DNA from: Sporosarcina sp. Te-1
GTDB lineage: Bacteria > Bacillota > Bacilli > Bacillales_A > Planococcaceae
NCBI RefSeq assembly: GCF_017498505.1
Contig: NZ_CP071798.1
Location: forward strand, 868,001 to 932,000
Direction: 5' to 3'
Length of the DNA: 64,000 bases
Shown here piece after piece: positions 35,287 through 45,025 of the stretch (position 1 is its first letter; each line of letters begins with the position of its first letter). The translations under genes were made by a program, and so were the position numbers. A model generated the notes under the pieces. The model was given only the letters and a program-made list of their open reading frames with translations. It was not told where the DNA came from and searched no databases.

Positions 35287-36714
35287 ATGAGCATGGCCAA
35301 ACCTCTAAAGATGGATGATAGCAAAGACAAGAAACCTAAGAAAAAAAGTGGAATAAGCGCATACGTTTTGATGTTTTTTATCATCGTTGCCATTACTGTG
35401 CTAACCTATGTGGTGCCTGCAGGCCATTACGAACGTTTTGAGGAAAATGGGCGAACATTGATTGACCCTTCAAAATTTGAATTCATCGATAAAACACCTG
35501 TCGGATTGCTGGAAATGTTCAATTCATTCCATCAGGGCATGGTGAATGCAGCTCCGATTATCCTATTCGTTTTGCTCATCGGCGGCGCTCTCGGCATTAT
35601 GCAAGCGACGGGTTCCATTGATGCGTTGATCCGATTTACTGCTCAAAAGTTCGGTGCACGCAAGAAGTTGATCATCCCGGTGATGGTTCTCATTTTTTCG
35701 TTGCTCGGTACGCTGATCGGTGCAGCCGAAGATACATTGGTCTATATAACCATCGTCGTACCGATGGCTATCGCACTCGGCTTTGACGCATTGACGGGCC
35801 TTGCGATTGTCGTACTCGGGATGCTGGGCGCTGGATTCACTTCAGGAATTACCAACCCGTTTACCATTGGGGTGGCTCAAACTGTAGCCGAACTTCCCAT
35901 GTATTCAGGTATAGGCTTACGGATTGCGATTTACGTCATATTTTATATTTTGACAGTTCTTTTCATCCTGCGGCATGTCAATAAAATCGAAAAAAATCCA
36001 GAGTTGGCCGAGTACGGACGATTTAATCCAAAGGAAAGCATTACATTTGATAGCGATTACAAGTTAAGTAAAAGACATGCCATTTCATTACTAGTTTTCT
36101 TAGGCTGTTTCATTGCGCTGATCTACGGTGTGATCAGTCTTGGCTGGTATATTGGTGAAATTGTTGGAATCTTCTTGTTAGGTGCCATTATCATGGGGAT
36201 TTTCGGCAAGCTGTCCGGGAACGACATGACCGACGCCTTTATAAAAGGCTGTGCTGAAATGATTCCAGGTGCGATGATCATTGGTGTCGCGAGTACCATT
36301 CTCGTAGTTCTAACGGCGGGTGGCCTATTGGATACCATTTTATACGTAACATCTGGAATGCTGGAAGGCCTGCCGCCGAGTGTCACTGCAGTCGGAATGG
36401 GCGCTGTCAACTTCTTCATTCATTTTATCGTTCCATCCGGAAGCGGACATGCCTCGTTGGTCATGCCGATCATGTCTCCGCTTGCCGATCTAGTCGGTGT
36501 CACGAGACAAACAGCTGCATTTGCGACGGTAATGGGCGGCGGCGTGTCCAATTTGATCATACCAACGGGCGGCTTGCTCCTAGCTGCACTAGGCATGATG
36601 GGCATTCCGTATTCTAAATGGGTGAAATGGGTATTGCCTTACGTTCTCATCCAAGTGGCAGTCGTCCTGATTTTCCTATTAATTGCTCAAGCGACGAATT
36701 ACGGCCCGTTTTAA
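35287..36714 (+). CDS. YfcC family membrane transporter
   Basis: 475 residues with about 11-13 helices; GGGAGTG before the ATG. Of the DcuC/ArcD superfamily: GGALGIMQATGSIDALI, GAAEDTLVYITIVVPMA, GFTSGITNPFTIGVAQ in one half and FIVPSGSGHASLVMPIMSPL in the other. YfcC proteins are putative basic amino acid or dicarboxylate carriers. The paired M20 amidohydrolase suggests uptake of an amide or dipeptide-like substrate. Confidence 0.85.
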   Translation: MSMAKPLKMDDSKDKKPKKKSGISAYVLMFFIIVAITVLTYVVPAGHYERFEENGRTLIDPSKFEFIDKTPVGLLEMFNSFHQGMVNAAPIILFVLLIGGALGIMQATGSIDALIRFTAQKFGARKKLIIPVMVLIFSLLGTLIGAAEDTLVYITIVVPMAIALGFDALTGLAIVVLGMLGAGFTSGITNPFTIGVAQTVAELPMYSGIGLRIAIYVIFYILTVLFILRHVNKIEKNPELAEYGRFNPKESITFDSDYKLSKRHAISLLVFLGCFIALIYGVISLGWYIGEIVGIFLLGAIIMGIFGKLSGNDMTDAFIKGCAEMIPGAMIIGVASTILVVLTAGGLLDTILYVTSGMLEGLPPSVTAVGMGAVNFFIHFIVPSGSGHASLVMPIMSPLADLVGVTRQTAAFATVMGGGVSNLIIPTGGLLLAALGMMGIPYSKWVKWVLPYVLIQVAVVLIFLLIAQATNYGPF

Positions 36715-36790
36715 TAGTAAAAGGAGACTATGAATTTTCAGTGGAGGTGCAATTCCTTCACTACCCAAATATTTAGTAGAGGTGATTGAA

Positions 36791-38203
36791 TTGGACTATC
36801 GTGAAGCGTTAACAAAGGTGATTGAAGAAAAACGGGAAAAATTGATTTCCGTAAGTGACCGTATTTGGGAATACGCAGAAACGGGCTTTGTTGAGTTTCA
36901 ATCAGCCGAGTTACTATGTAAAACGTTGGAGGAGGAAGGCTTCGCAGTCGAGAAAGGTGTAGGTGATATCGAAACTGCCTTTATCGGCAGCTATGGGACA
37001 GGCAATCCAGTCATTGCGGTGTTAGGTGAATTTGATGCGCTATCCGGTTTGAGCCAAGCCGGCGGAGAAACGAGTTATAATCCACTCGAAGCAGGCGGCA
37101 ACGGACATGGGTGCGGGCATAATCTGCTCGGAACTGGCGCATTAGCCGCCGCCATCGCAATCCGTCATCATTTGGAAGAGAACAACCTGGAAGGGACCGT
37201 CCGTTACTATGGATGCCCCGGAGAGGAAATCGGCAGCGGAAAAACATTCATGGTCAGAGCAGGACTATTTGATGATGTGGATTTCGCAGTATGCTGGCAT
37301 CCGTGGTCCCGACATGCTGTATGGTCGATGTCTTCCCTCGCCTGCTATGAAGTGTCCTATCGATTTAAAGGGAGAAGCGCCCACGCGGCGGATAGCCCTC
37401 ATCTCGGCAGAAGCGCACTCGATGCCGTAGAATTAATGAACGTGGGCGTCAACTATTTGAGGGAACACGTTATTCCAGAGGCAAGAATCCATTACGCGAT
37501 TACCAATACAGGCGGCTACTCACCAAATGTAGTCCAAGAGAAAGCGGACGTCCTGTACTTCGTGCGTGCTCCACGAGTCGCCCAGGCCGAGGAAATTTAC
37601 CAACGGGTCTGTGACATTGCTAGAGGCGCTGCTTTGATGACCGGCACAGAAGTGGAGATCGATTTTGCTTCTGCAGCTTCTGATATCCTGCCAAACAATA
37701 CGTTGGAAGAAGTCATGTATAATAACTTTGTCTCCTTAGGGGTTCCCCAGTATGATGAAAAGGATCTGGAATTTGCGAAAGCCATCCGAACTACTCTTTC
37801 GGAAGCCGACAAACGAAAAGACCTCCAGGCCAACAAACAATTGGCAGGGAAAGACATGGCAGACATTATCGATCCATTTATCCCGTCTAACGGGGTCATG
37901 CCAGGCACAAGCGATGTCGGTGATGTGAGCTGGGTAGTCCCTACAGTTCAAGCATTAGTCGGATGTGAGCCGATTGGAACACCGCTTCATACGTGGCAAG
38001 TCGTCTCAACGGGTAAAACATCCGTAGCCCATAAAGGGATGCTCCATGCCGGAAAGGTCATGGCGGCAACCGCAATCGAAGTCCTTCACAACCCGCACCT
38101 CCTCGAAAAAGCGAAGGCGGAATTGATCGAACAGCGTAATGGCGAAGAATATGTCTGTCCGATTCCTCCCGAGATAAAAAAATATAAGATTCAAACGACA
38201 TAA
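36791..38203 (+). CDS. M20 family amidohydrolase, AbgB-like
   Basis: 470 residues from a TTG with AGAGGTG before it; the GTG three codons upstream overlaps that site. Two-metal peptidase motifs: GHGCGHNLLG, GCPGEEIGSGK (catalytic and metal Glu), CWHPWSRH, and a C-terminal GTPLHTWQ. Closest in layout to the B subunit of p-aminobenzoyl-glutamate hydrolase (AbgB), but no AbgA partner is here. Operon with the YfcC transporter, likely under the divergent LysR regulator. Substrate not proved. Confidence 0.87.
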   Translation: MDYREALTKVIEEKREKLISVSDRIWEYAETGFVEFQSAELLCKTLEEEGFAVEKGVGDIETAFIGSYGTGNPVIAVLGEFDALSGLSQAGGETSYNPLEAGGNGHGCGHNLLGTGALAAAIAIRHHLEENNLEGTVRYYGCPGEEIGSGKTFMVRAGLFDDVDFAVCWHPWSRHAVWSMSSLACYEVSYRFKGRSAHAADSPHLGRSALDAVELMNVGVNYLREHVIPEARIHYAITNTGGYSPNVVQEKADVLYFVRAPRVAQAEEIYQRVCDIARGAALMTGTEVEIDFASAASDILPNNTLEEVMYNNFVSLGVPQYDEKDLEFAKAIRTTLSEADKRKDLQANKQLAGKDMADIIDPFIPSNGVMPGTSDVGDVSWVVPTVQALVGCEPIGTPLHTWQVVSTGKTSVAHKGMLHAGKVMAATAIEVLHNPHLLEKAKAELIEQRNGEEYVCPIPPEIKKYKIQTT

Positions 38204-38221
38204 TAGAACTAAATAATAGTA

Positions 38222-38263
38222 GAAAGCCTAATCCCCTGATGCGCTATGGGATTAGGCTTTTTT
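38222..38263 (+). terminator. Terminator of the transporter-amidohydrolase operon
   Basis: AAAGCCTAATCCC and GGGATTAGGCTTT make a 13-bp perfect stem, followed by T run. Confidence 0.93.
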
Positions 38264-38299
38264 ATGCATCGTCCTCTGCTATCTATTTTCACAACCGTG

Positions 38300-38524
38300 T
38301 TATCTCATTATTGTATAAAAAGTATACAAGCTGTACAAAGCAGGTATCAACAGACCAGGCGCCAAACATACAACAGCTGCTATTTTTGATTGGTGTGCCA
38401 GACGTTTGTCGTCTGAACGGACATGCTGGAAAAATGTGAGGGTAAAATAAAAACAAGCAATATAGAAAAACATCGAAAGGACGCTTAGCCAATTTCCTGC
38501 TGTTATTCCTTGTACGGATTCCAC
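38300..38524 (-). CDS. Small two-helix membrane protein
   Basis: 74 residues from a GTG behind GGGGGAG. Helices at about 15-33 and 45-68 with the loop HVRSDDKRLAHQSK. An 85-residue frame over the same bases is a shadow. Unrecognised. Opposite strand to the amidohydrolase. Confidence 0.6.
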   Translation of the reverse strand: MESVQGITAGNWLSVLSMFFYIACFYFTLTFFQHVRSDDKRLAHQSKIAAVVCLAPGLLIPALYSLYTFYTIMR

Positions 38525-38625
38525 CTGTCTCCCCCCTTCGTATCACTTTTGTAAAAGTACCTATTCTCCTTGATTGCTTTCAGTCAACATACCTAAATGA
38601 ACTCCCAATTTGACTGTTCCTTACG

Positions 38626-38931
38626 TTAGGCTTCGCTCTTTTTCCACATCAAAAAATTATAAATAAAAGTGATCAAAGATGATATCAGAAACAACAGACT
38701 TAAAATTGTAATTTCAAGCGTACTCCAATCTGTCAATCTATTCATAACAAACAAAAGCAAAATAAAAACAGGAAGATGAAGAAGGAGTCTAATCAACTTC
38801 CTTCTATAGGATAATTTAAAATAAATCAACTCAAAACCTTTATCAACTTTTGGCTCAACTTTGTAAATTTTAGAGTAAAAAAGTGCCGACACTAAACTTA
38901 CTGCCACAATTGGTATAACAAGATATAACAT
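38626..38931 (-). CDS. Small membrane protein after ABC-2 operon
   Basis: 101 residues, MLYLVIPIVAVSLVSALFY. Three helices (about 1-18, 47-64, 73-95) and a basic loop KLSYRRKLIRLL. AAAGGCGG before the ATG. About 50 bases after the second permease gene, so probably the last member of that operon. Function unknown. Confidence 0.6.
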   Translation of the reverse strand: MLYLVIPIVAVSLVSALFYSKIYKVEPKVDKGFELIYFKLSYRRKLIRLLLHLPVFILLLFVMNRLTDWSTLEITILSLLFLISSLITFIYNFLMWKKSEA

Positions 38932-38983
38932 TTTTCTTGCCGCCTTTCATGTTACCAAGATCTAAATGTTTATTATTTCCATT

Positions 38984-40291
38984 TTACTCAACGACATACC
39001 GCCGAAACTGAAGATAGCATAGTACAGTCACCACGAGTCCAATTGCACATAACAAAATGAGCCCGTTCATTACATTGATTGCCTCGTTAAAATGGAAGAC
39101 GGCAAATTCCCCGTTAATCACTCTGTGCATGTCTACATAGGTAAACGGATTAAACGGCGACTTTGGCAAAACAGTCATGCCGAAAAATGTACCTATGAGC
39201 AAAAGGGCTGCATTCACACTCGGGTTCTTAAAAAAGAGCGAGAGGAGGAAATAGACTGAGTACATCAAGAATATGAGACCAGATGTCAACAATAAAACAA
39301 TGCCTAGGTATTTCCCTAGCGTAATAAAATGGAATTCATCCGTCCATTCGTTCAAAATTGTCGATTTCGACAATCCAAGAAGGCTTTCGGCGGGCCCATC
39401 ATACATCAATACTGGGATTTGTAAGCTGCCGGGGCCTGATGTAAAGAGACTTGCCAGGAGCGGCAGACTTAAAATGAAGAAAACAAACAGAGCCGTGAAC
39501 AGAAGGCCGCTGCTAAACTTAGCAAAAAACAGTCTGCGCTTATTCAAAGGTAGGACAGCATACAGGTTCAACCCTTTTCTTTTCTTGGTCGCTTCGAAGG
39601 ATATATTATTCCCAAAGACAAAGCAACCGATCAAAATGACAAATGGAATCACAAACGCCGGAATGATTTGATATAAAAAATGAAACCCCTGCATTCCGTA
39701 ACGCTTCGTTGACTCCTCCCAGCCTTCCAACGCTTTTCCTGTAAATTTATCATAGGCAGTTGGGTGGTAAAATAAATAAGAATGCACTTGTACAAGAGGT
39801 TTGACTCCCGTTTCTGCCAACAACCTTTGTTCTTCTGCTGATGCCCTTATCGTAAACAATGAGATTGGCTGATAATCTAGCCAGTAAGCTGATGGACTGT
39901 TCTGACTTTTAGAGATTGTTACAGTGTTATTCAACTCTTCATACTGCTTTTGTGCAATGGCTGACCAATTACCTGTCATGATGTTCTCCCACTCAAAACG
40001 TTTCTCTTCTAACATATTTTCGTAGATGCCAATACTACGCTGTAAATCCAGAACCCTTGTACTATCGCCGGCTTTTTCGGCCTCTTCAAGCTCTAGCCGA
40101 TCCCCCGCAATCTTTTCTGGGTAATCCATCTGACTATTTTCCAAGTCGAGCATTCGACTCATTTGAACGCGGTCTGCAACAGAATAGTTAAAGAAATAGT
40201 ATCCCGACATCGCTACAATCGAAAGTATTATAGTAACCAAGATCGATCTCTTCTTGACTATTTTCTTACATTCAAAAAGAAAGTGTTTCAT
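38984..40291 (-). CDS. ABC-2 type permease
   Basis: 435 residues: one N-terminal helix, a long extracellular helical domain (about 45-200), then five helices. This is the ABC-2 permease layout of bacitracin-resistance or lantibiotic-immunity-like exporters. It starts one base after the preceding permease stop. The two permeases and the ATPase form one transporter. Confidence 0.85.
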   Translation of the reverse strand: MKHFLFECKKIVKKRSILVTIILSIVAMSGYYFFNYSVADRVQMSRMLDLENSQMDYPEKIAGDRLELEEAEKAGDSTRVLDLQRSIGIYENMLEEKRFEWENIMTGNWSAIAQKQYEELNNTVTISKSQNSPSAYWLDYQPISLFTIRASAEEQRLLAETGVKPLVQVHSYLFYHPTAYDKFTGKALEGWEESTKRYGMQGFHFLYQIIPAFVIPFVILIGCFVFGNNISFEATKKRKGLNLYAVLPLNKRRLFFAKFSSGLLFTALFVFFILSLPLLASLFTSGPGSLQIPVLMYDGPAESLLGLSKSTILNEWTDEFHFITLGKYLGIVLLLTSGLIFLMYSVYFLLSLFFKNPSVNAALLLIGTFFGMTVLPKSPFNPFTYVDMHRVINGEFAVFHFNEAINVMNGLILLCAIGLVVTVLCYLQFRRYVVE

Positions 40292-40292
40292 C

Positions 40293-41393
40293 TCATATCC
40301 CTCGCTTTCGGTTGAGCATCATCGCAGCTCCTAACATGAGCAATAGTGCTGCGAATAGCACTGCTATGCCAACAGGGAAATACTGCGGAGTACGCAAAAT
40401 GGCTTCGTCTACCATTTGATACGTGAATGGATTATAGAGACTTTGAAAGCCGTAGCGATCCATGAGCCATCCACCAGCAATGATGAATAGCAATGCAGAG
40501 AACGTGATGATTGTATTTCGAAATGCATACGCTAACAATAGAAACAAGCCTACCGAGAAAACCATAAAGCTAAAACTATATAAGACAGCTTCTATTAAAT
40601 AGTTACCGGAACTAATAAATGTATCTTGACTCGTATAAATGGGGTATTGAAAAACATTCCCTTCCGACCGACCCAATAGTTCACCCAATCCATATGATGT
40701 GCCAAAAATGATTGCCAGCCAAAGAATGCCGCCCAAAACAATTGTAGAGAACTTGATAAACATGTAGTGGATTCTTGTCATCGGCAAGGTCAACACTTGA
40801 CGGATTGAATGGTCATCGAATTCTTTTGTCACAATGAGCCCTAAAACAAACAACAGCATCACAAAACCGACTGGATTCATGACTAAAGAGACCACTTTTT
40901 TCATAAAGATCGACGTTTGAATCGATAAATTATAATCTTCCTTCGGCAAATTCCTCTTTAACAGTTCCTCATTTAAATTAATGGTACTGATCATATCAAC
41001 ATTGCTGACACCAAAGAATGCACCATCAAATCGAGTATATTCAAAAGCTGTTTCATAGACTGCGATTTCTGTCTGTAATTCTCCCCGCCAGTCCCGGTTT
41101 TTGATCGTCCCGATTAATTCTTGCAATCTTGTGGAAAGCTCTGTACCAAAATGCAATTGACCCCTTAACCCTGGCGCTCGGCCTTTTTTCAGCTCTTCTT
41201 CAACTGAGAGAAGATGCTGGTTCAAATCTTTCCGCAACTCTGTAAAGTACTCGATCTTCTTTAATTCAATCTGTCCCTGTGACATATGGTTAAAGAAATA
41301 CAGACCAAAAACAAAAACAAAGGTCAACTGTAAAAAAACCGGAAACACTTTGAGTCGACTGATTTTTTTCCATTCAAACAGGATTTTTTTCAT
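40293..41393 (-). CDS. ABC-2 type permease
   Basis: 366 residues with the same layout as its neighbour: first helix, outer helical domain (about 40-165), then helices from KKVVSLVMNPVGFVMLLF onward. IVTKEFDDHSIRQVLTLPMTR is the conserved cytoplasmic coupling region. Its ATG lies inside the end of the ATPase gene (20-base overlap), implying translational coupling. Confidence 0.86.
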   Translation of the reverse strand: MKKILFEWKKISRLKVFPVFLQLTFVFVFGLYFFNHMSQGQIELKKIEYFTELRKDLNQHLLSVEEELKKGRAPGLRGQLHFGTELSTRLQELIGTIKNRDWRGELQTEIAVYETAFEYTRFDGAFFGVSNVDMISTINLNEELLKRNLPKEDYNLSIQTSIFMKKVVSLVMNPVGFVMLLFVLGLIVTKEFDDHSIRQVLTLPMTRIHYMFIKFSTIVLGGILWLAIIFGTSYGLGELLGRSEGNVFQYPIYTSQDTFISSGNYLIEAVLYSFSFMVFSVGLFLLLAYAFRNTIITFSALLFIIAGGWLMDRYGFQSLYNPFTYQMVDEAILRTPQYFPVGIAVLFAALLLMLGAAMMLNRKRGI

Positions 41394-42270
41394 ACTGAGC
41401 TCCTGAGAAAATGTCTTTGTATATTTCCTCTGATCCCGTTATTTCTTTTTGGATGTCGAAAATTTGAACCCCTTCCCCTTTGATGAGGTCTATCACTTGA
41501 TCCAGCTGGTCTCTTTCTAAATTCAGTCGAATTCCCATAACATCCTGTTCAACTTCATACCCATGTTCGATCAATAAGCGTTTCGGAAGTTCATAATCGG
41601 AAAGTACAAAGTCATAGTATGTTTCCTCAAAATGATTCATATCGACTTCTGTCAGTTTTCCATCCTTCAAGAATAAGATCTGTTTCGTAACACGATCAAT
41701 TTCCGCTAAATTATGAGAGGATAAGAGGATGGTAGTGCCATTCTCGGCAAGTTCCAATAAAATCCCTCTCATTAAAATGGCGCTCGACGGGTCTAAACCA
41801 TTTAATGGCTCATCCAGGAGCAGCAGCTTCGGTTCATTAATGAGTGACATCGCAAGCAGTAAATGTTGTTTCATTCCTAAAGAATAATTTCCGACGGTCT
41901 TCTTTAAATAGCCTTCCATGCCAACATATTCGGCCACTTCTTTCACCTTATCTTTAGGAATCTTCTGTACATCACAAATATATTTCAGATGGTCATATCC
42001 TGTTAAGTAATCAAACAATACCGTATTATCCTGAAGAAATGCGACCTCCTTAAAGACGGATGAATCTTTATTGGGCTTTCCGACCAATTCGACAGTCCCC
42101 GAAGTGGCCGGAAGAATGTTCGTTACGACATTTAGAAATGTTGTTTTGCCAACCCCATTCGGTCCGACGAGCGCCCATATGCCTGGCGAATCAATGGTAA
42201 GAGTAATATCATCGAGCACTTTGTGGCTCTTATATATTTTCGTTAAATCCTTAACTGCTAAAACTGCCAT
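41374..42270 (-). CDS. ABC transporter ATP-binding protein
   Basis: 298 residues. Walker A GPNGVGKTT, Q-loop FLQDNTVLFDYLTG, signature YSLGMKQHL, Walker B LLLLDEPLNGLDP, switch SSHNLAEID. C-terminal extension (about 220-298) typical of ABC-2 drug and lantibiotic ATPases (DrrA/BcrA group). First gene of the operon. Substrate unknown; no two-component system adjoins. Confidence 0.92.
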   Translation of the reverse strand: MAVLAVKDLTKIYKSHKVLDDITLTIDSPGIWALVGPNGVGKTTFLNVVTNILPATSGTVELVGKPNKDSSVFKEVAFLQDNTVLFDYLTGYDHLKYICDVQKIPKDKVKEVAEYVGMEGYLKKTVGNYSLGMKQHLLLAMSLINEPKLLLLDEPLNGLDPSSAILMRGILLELAENGTTILLSSHNLAEIDRVTKQILFLKDGKLTEVDMNHFEETYYDFVLSDYELPKRLLIEHGYEVEQDVMGIRLNLERDQLDQVIDLIKGEGVQIFDIQKEITGSEEIYKDIFSGAQYEKNPV

Positions 42271-42571
42271 CCATTTCCCCTTCCTTCTATAAAAATTAGT
42301 CTATTCTGTGAATCTATCCTAACACACATTTAGTGTTATTTGGAAAAATAATGAAAACCAGAGGGAATAGAGAAATTAATTTGATGAATAGTGATTTTTG
42401 CCAGTTAATTTACTATGGAAATTGTGTCAAACGGGGTTGTTTTTTTCGTAGGGTGTTTAAGAATGTATGTTTTCAGAAGTAAGGTATTTGGTTAGATGTA
42501 TTAATTATGATTTTTCGATACCAACAAAAAAAGAAGTGGCAAGCGTAACTCTCCTGCCACTCCAGTATGTT
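42271..42571. other. AT-rich intergenic stretch
   Basis: Holds the promoter side of the ABC-2 operon and the terminator of the methyltransferase gene (42525-42562). No ORF supported. Base composition is more AT-rich than the flanking core genes. Confidence 0.4.
42525..42562 (-). terminator. Terminator of the methyltransferase gene
   Basis: Minus strand AGTGGCA / TGCCACT stem with a long loop, followed by TCTTTTTTT. Confidence 0.7.
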
Positions 42572-43192
42572 TCATTTTGAAATAACGAAAACGCCACCAC
42601 AATGAGAAATGGGATGAAACTCACAGGTAGATGGTAGTGAAAACTTAATTTCATCATACACAAAATAAAATTCATCATCGTCCCAGTGTGCGATGTTTTC
42701 CTGCCTGCATTTATCCAACTGTTCACGTGTAGAAAAAGAAACATCGCCAATTAATAGCTTTCCATCCCTTTTAAGAAGGGATACGAGCTCAGTAATAAAC
42801 GCAACTTTTTCTTCGTCTGTCAAATGGTGTAAGGTGTATGTGCTTACAATAAAATCATACGTATTCTCTAAGATTTCTGACGGCAAGCCTTTCGAAATAT
42901 CCCACTCGAACAAGTTGGCGTTGGGCATTTTAGATCGAGCAATGGAAATCATTTTTTCGGAGAAGTCTATCCCATCTATCAGGTGACCATTCGAATAAAG
43001 TTTACTTGTTAATACACCTGTTCCAAATCCAATATCTAAAACCTTTGAATTGTCCTTTTGCATGACTTCATTGAAGATAGTATTTAGTATTTTCTTATAT
43101 CCAGCAAAAGGATATAGACCATTTTCCTCACTCACCTGAACGGTTTGATCATAGTTATCCGCCCATAAATTGAAACCTACATTATTTAACAT
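42572..43192 (-). CDS. Class I SAM-dependent methyltransferase
   Basis: 206 residues from MLNNVGFNLWADNYD; GGAGGAG before this ATG. SAM-binding motif I VLDIGFGTGVLTSKL, acidic residue in IDGIDFSEKMI, motif IV around TYDFIVSTYTLHHLTDEEK. Methyltransf_11/25 type; target (small molecule) unknown. Stands alone in an AT-rich accessory stretch. Confidence 0.88.
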   Translation of the reverse strand: MLNNVGFNLWADNYDQTVQVSEENGLYPFAGYKKILNTIFNEVMQKDNSKVLDIGFGTGVLTSKLYSNGHLIDGIDFSEKMISIARSKMPNANLFEWDISKGLPSEILENTYDFIVSTYTLHHLTDEEKVAFITELVSLLKRDGKLLIGDVSFSTREQLDKCRQENIAHWDDDEFYFVYDEIKFSLPSTCEFHPISHCGGVFVISK

Positions 43193-43591
43193 GAACGCTC
43201 CTCCAATAATTATCAAATTTACGAGCATTCAATGAATTGTATTATAAATTACTCGTAATGCACCCCAGCAAGAGAAATAATATTTAGTAAACAATTTATA
43301 TTTTTCATTCTAATCACACCTTTCTTTACTATTACCTTACTACAGAAACCCTACCAATTGAAGACATAGATGAAAATGTTTGTTAATTTCCAGTTTTCGT
43401 TACATAAAGCGAGACAGAAAATTTTTTATCACGCTATGTATGTACAACGACAAAAAAGTATGTGCATAAGTTTTCTACTTCGATTATATTGCATTCCTTG
43501 TATCCAGATGTGTAATACTGATTTCTTGAGTTATGAATTTGTATTTCCGGCGAGGAATTAGGCTTTCAGACCTTTAGGTTCATTAAAGGTT
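43193..43591. other. Intergenic stretch with one copy of the 22-bp repeat
   Basis: About 400 AT-rich bases. The only feature I see is a copy of the TACATACTTTTTTGTC repeat near 43444-43470 (minus strand). The 63-residue plus frame at 43370 has no ribosome site and odd composition. Confidence 0.45.
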
Positions 43592-44038
43592 CTAATCATA
43601 ATTCTTTTCTCTTTTGATATGTGAAATAGAATTTTTGTCAGAAATAATAACATCCAATATTCCCTCAGGATAGAATGGTCTTTCTCTTAATTGAGAAATT
43701 GTACGCCAAACAAGTTTTATTTTTGAATTCTCATTATGTATATAATCATTTTTTGTTTTTTCATTACTTGTACACCAGTGAATTAATGTACAATTGTGTC
43801 TCTTCTTCCCGCTATACTGAATAATATTTTCATTAATACAAGCTAGTTTGCCGATAATCAAGGATAAATTATATTCCTCAATTAATTCCCTTTTAATCGC
43901 TTCAACTGCTGTTTCACCAAATTCAATACTTCCACCAGGAAGGCGGTAAAAACTTTCGTCTACATCACATTGCACAAGAATTTCTGTCTCCTCTTCATTA
44001 ATGATAATTCCTTCGGCTCTTAGTAAAGGCTTATTCAC
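43592..44038 (-). CDS. Nudix hydrolase
   Basis: 148 residues, GTG start with GGAG eight bases before. Nudix box GGSIEFGETAVEAIKREL-IEEY fits G-x5-E-x7-RE-x2-EE. It cleaves nucleoside diphosphates linked to another group; substrate unknown. Monocistronic, AT-rich accessory region. Confidence 0.88.
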   Translation of the reverse strand: MNKPLLRAEGIIINEEETEILVQCDVDESFYRLPGGSIEFGETAVEAIKRELIEEYNLSLIIGKLACINENIIQYSGKKRHNCTLIHWCTSNEKTKNDYIHNENSKIKLVWRTISQLRERPFYPEGILDVIISDKNSISHIKREKNYD

Positions 44039-44326
44039 ATTATCAACTCCTAAATAGATTTACATTTCATCTTTTACCTTTTAATTCATTAATCCTTTAA
44101 TTTCTCACGAATTTAATATGGTTTTCTCGAGTAAATAACATGTTGTGGTGATTACTGCAAGTAAACAAAGTTTTGCAACAAGTATTACGGCATTCGATTT
44201 TAGAAGTATGAAACAAACAGTTTTCATACATGAATCTATACAATTTTAACGTGCACCCGTTGTAATCGAAGAACAAATGTTCTATAATTAATATAAAATT
44301 TAGACAAAACATCGGGGGAAAAAATT

Positions 44327-44794
44327 ATGTACTTAGTGGAATATGAAGATCATTACAGAGAAAAAATAGATAGCTATTATTTATCAGATGAACAGCTTCA
44401 ATATACGGGAATACCATCCAAAGCTGTGGAACTAGCAAGGTTGGATTTAGACAGACATGCCGTTTTGGCTATTAAAAATAATGATCTTCTAACATTTTTT
44501 GTACTTCATGAAAATGAAGGTGTAAAACCTTATTCGGAAAACAGAAAAGCGATTCTGTTAAGAACGTTTTCCACTGATTTTCGTCATCAAGGGAAAGGGT
44601 ATGCCAAACAATCACTTTTACTATTACCCCAATTTATTCGAACACAATTCCCACATATCAATGAAATAGTATTAGCAGTAAATGTGAAAAATACGGCAGC
44701 CCAAGCATTGTATAAAAAATGTGGTTATAAAGATGAAGGAATTAGAAAAATGGGTAAAAAAGGCGAATTAATTATAATGTGTTCCAAATTATAA
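44327..44794 (+). CDS. GNAT N-acetyltransferase
   Basis: 155 residues. Acetyl-CoA motif RHQGKGYAKQSL, then NVKNTAAQALYKKCGYKDEG at the C-terminal end of the fold. GGGGG precedes the ATG by eight to ten bases. Cytoplasmic; substrate unknown. Followed by the 22-bp repeat cluster. Confidence 0.88.
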   Translation: MYLVEYEDHYREKIDSYYLSDEQLQYTGIPSKAVELARLDLDRHAVLAIKNNDLLTFFVLHENEGVKPYSENRKAILLRTFSTDFRHQGKGYAKQSLLLLPQFIRTQFPHINEIVLAVNVKNTAAQALYKKCGYKDEGIRKMGKKGELIIMCSKL

Positions 44795-44841
44795 TGGTAA
44801 GTATTACCGCATCTCCATTTTAGTTGTACAACACTTCTCAA

Positions 44842-45005
44842 AGCACATGTACATAATTTCGAAAGTACATTGTTTTTTGTCCCTGGTTGGTAATGTACAT
44901 ACTTTCTTGTATTCTCAAGAAGACAAAAAAGTATGTACATTTTCAGCAAAATACCGTGTTTCTAGAAAATATTTTGTACATACTTTTCTGTCTCTGTACA
45001 TCATG
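44842..45005. repeat. Cluster of 22-bp TGTACATACTTTNNTGTC repeats
   Basis: Copies: AATGTACATACTTTCTTGT at 44891 (plus), the same motif inverted at 44924-44942, and TTTGTACATACTTTTCTGTC at about 44973 (plus). A weaker unit AAGTACATTGTTTTTTGTCC lies near 44866. A further inverted copy is 1.5 kb away (43444-43470, TGCACATACTTTTTTGTC). The first two form a hairpin with a 14-bp perfect stem. Confidence 0.75.
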
Positions 45006-45025
45006 CAAGCAGAACGTAGTTCCGG

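Noticed and set aside
38289..38546. 85-residue minus ORF
   Set aside because: Shadow of the GTG-started 74-residue membrane protein that has GGGGGAG.
44097..44312. 71-residue minus ORF
   Set aside because: Cysteine- and histidine-rich translation of AT-rich DNA in the promoter region of the GNAT gene; no ribosome site.
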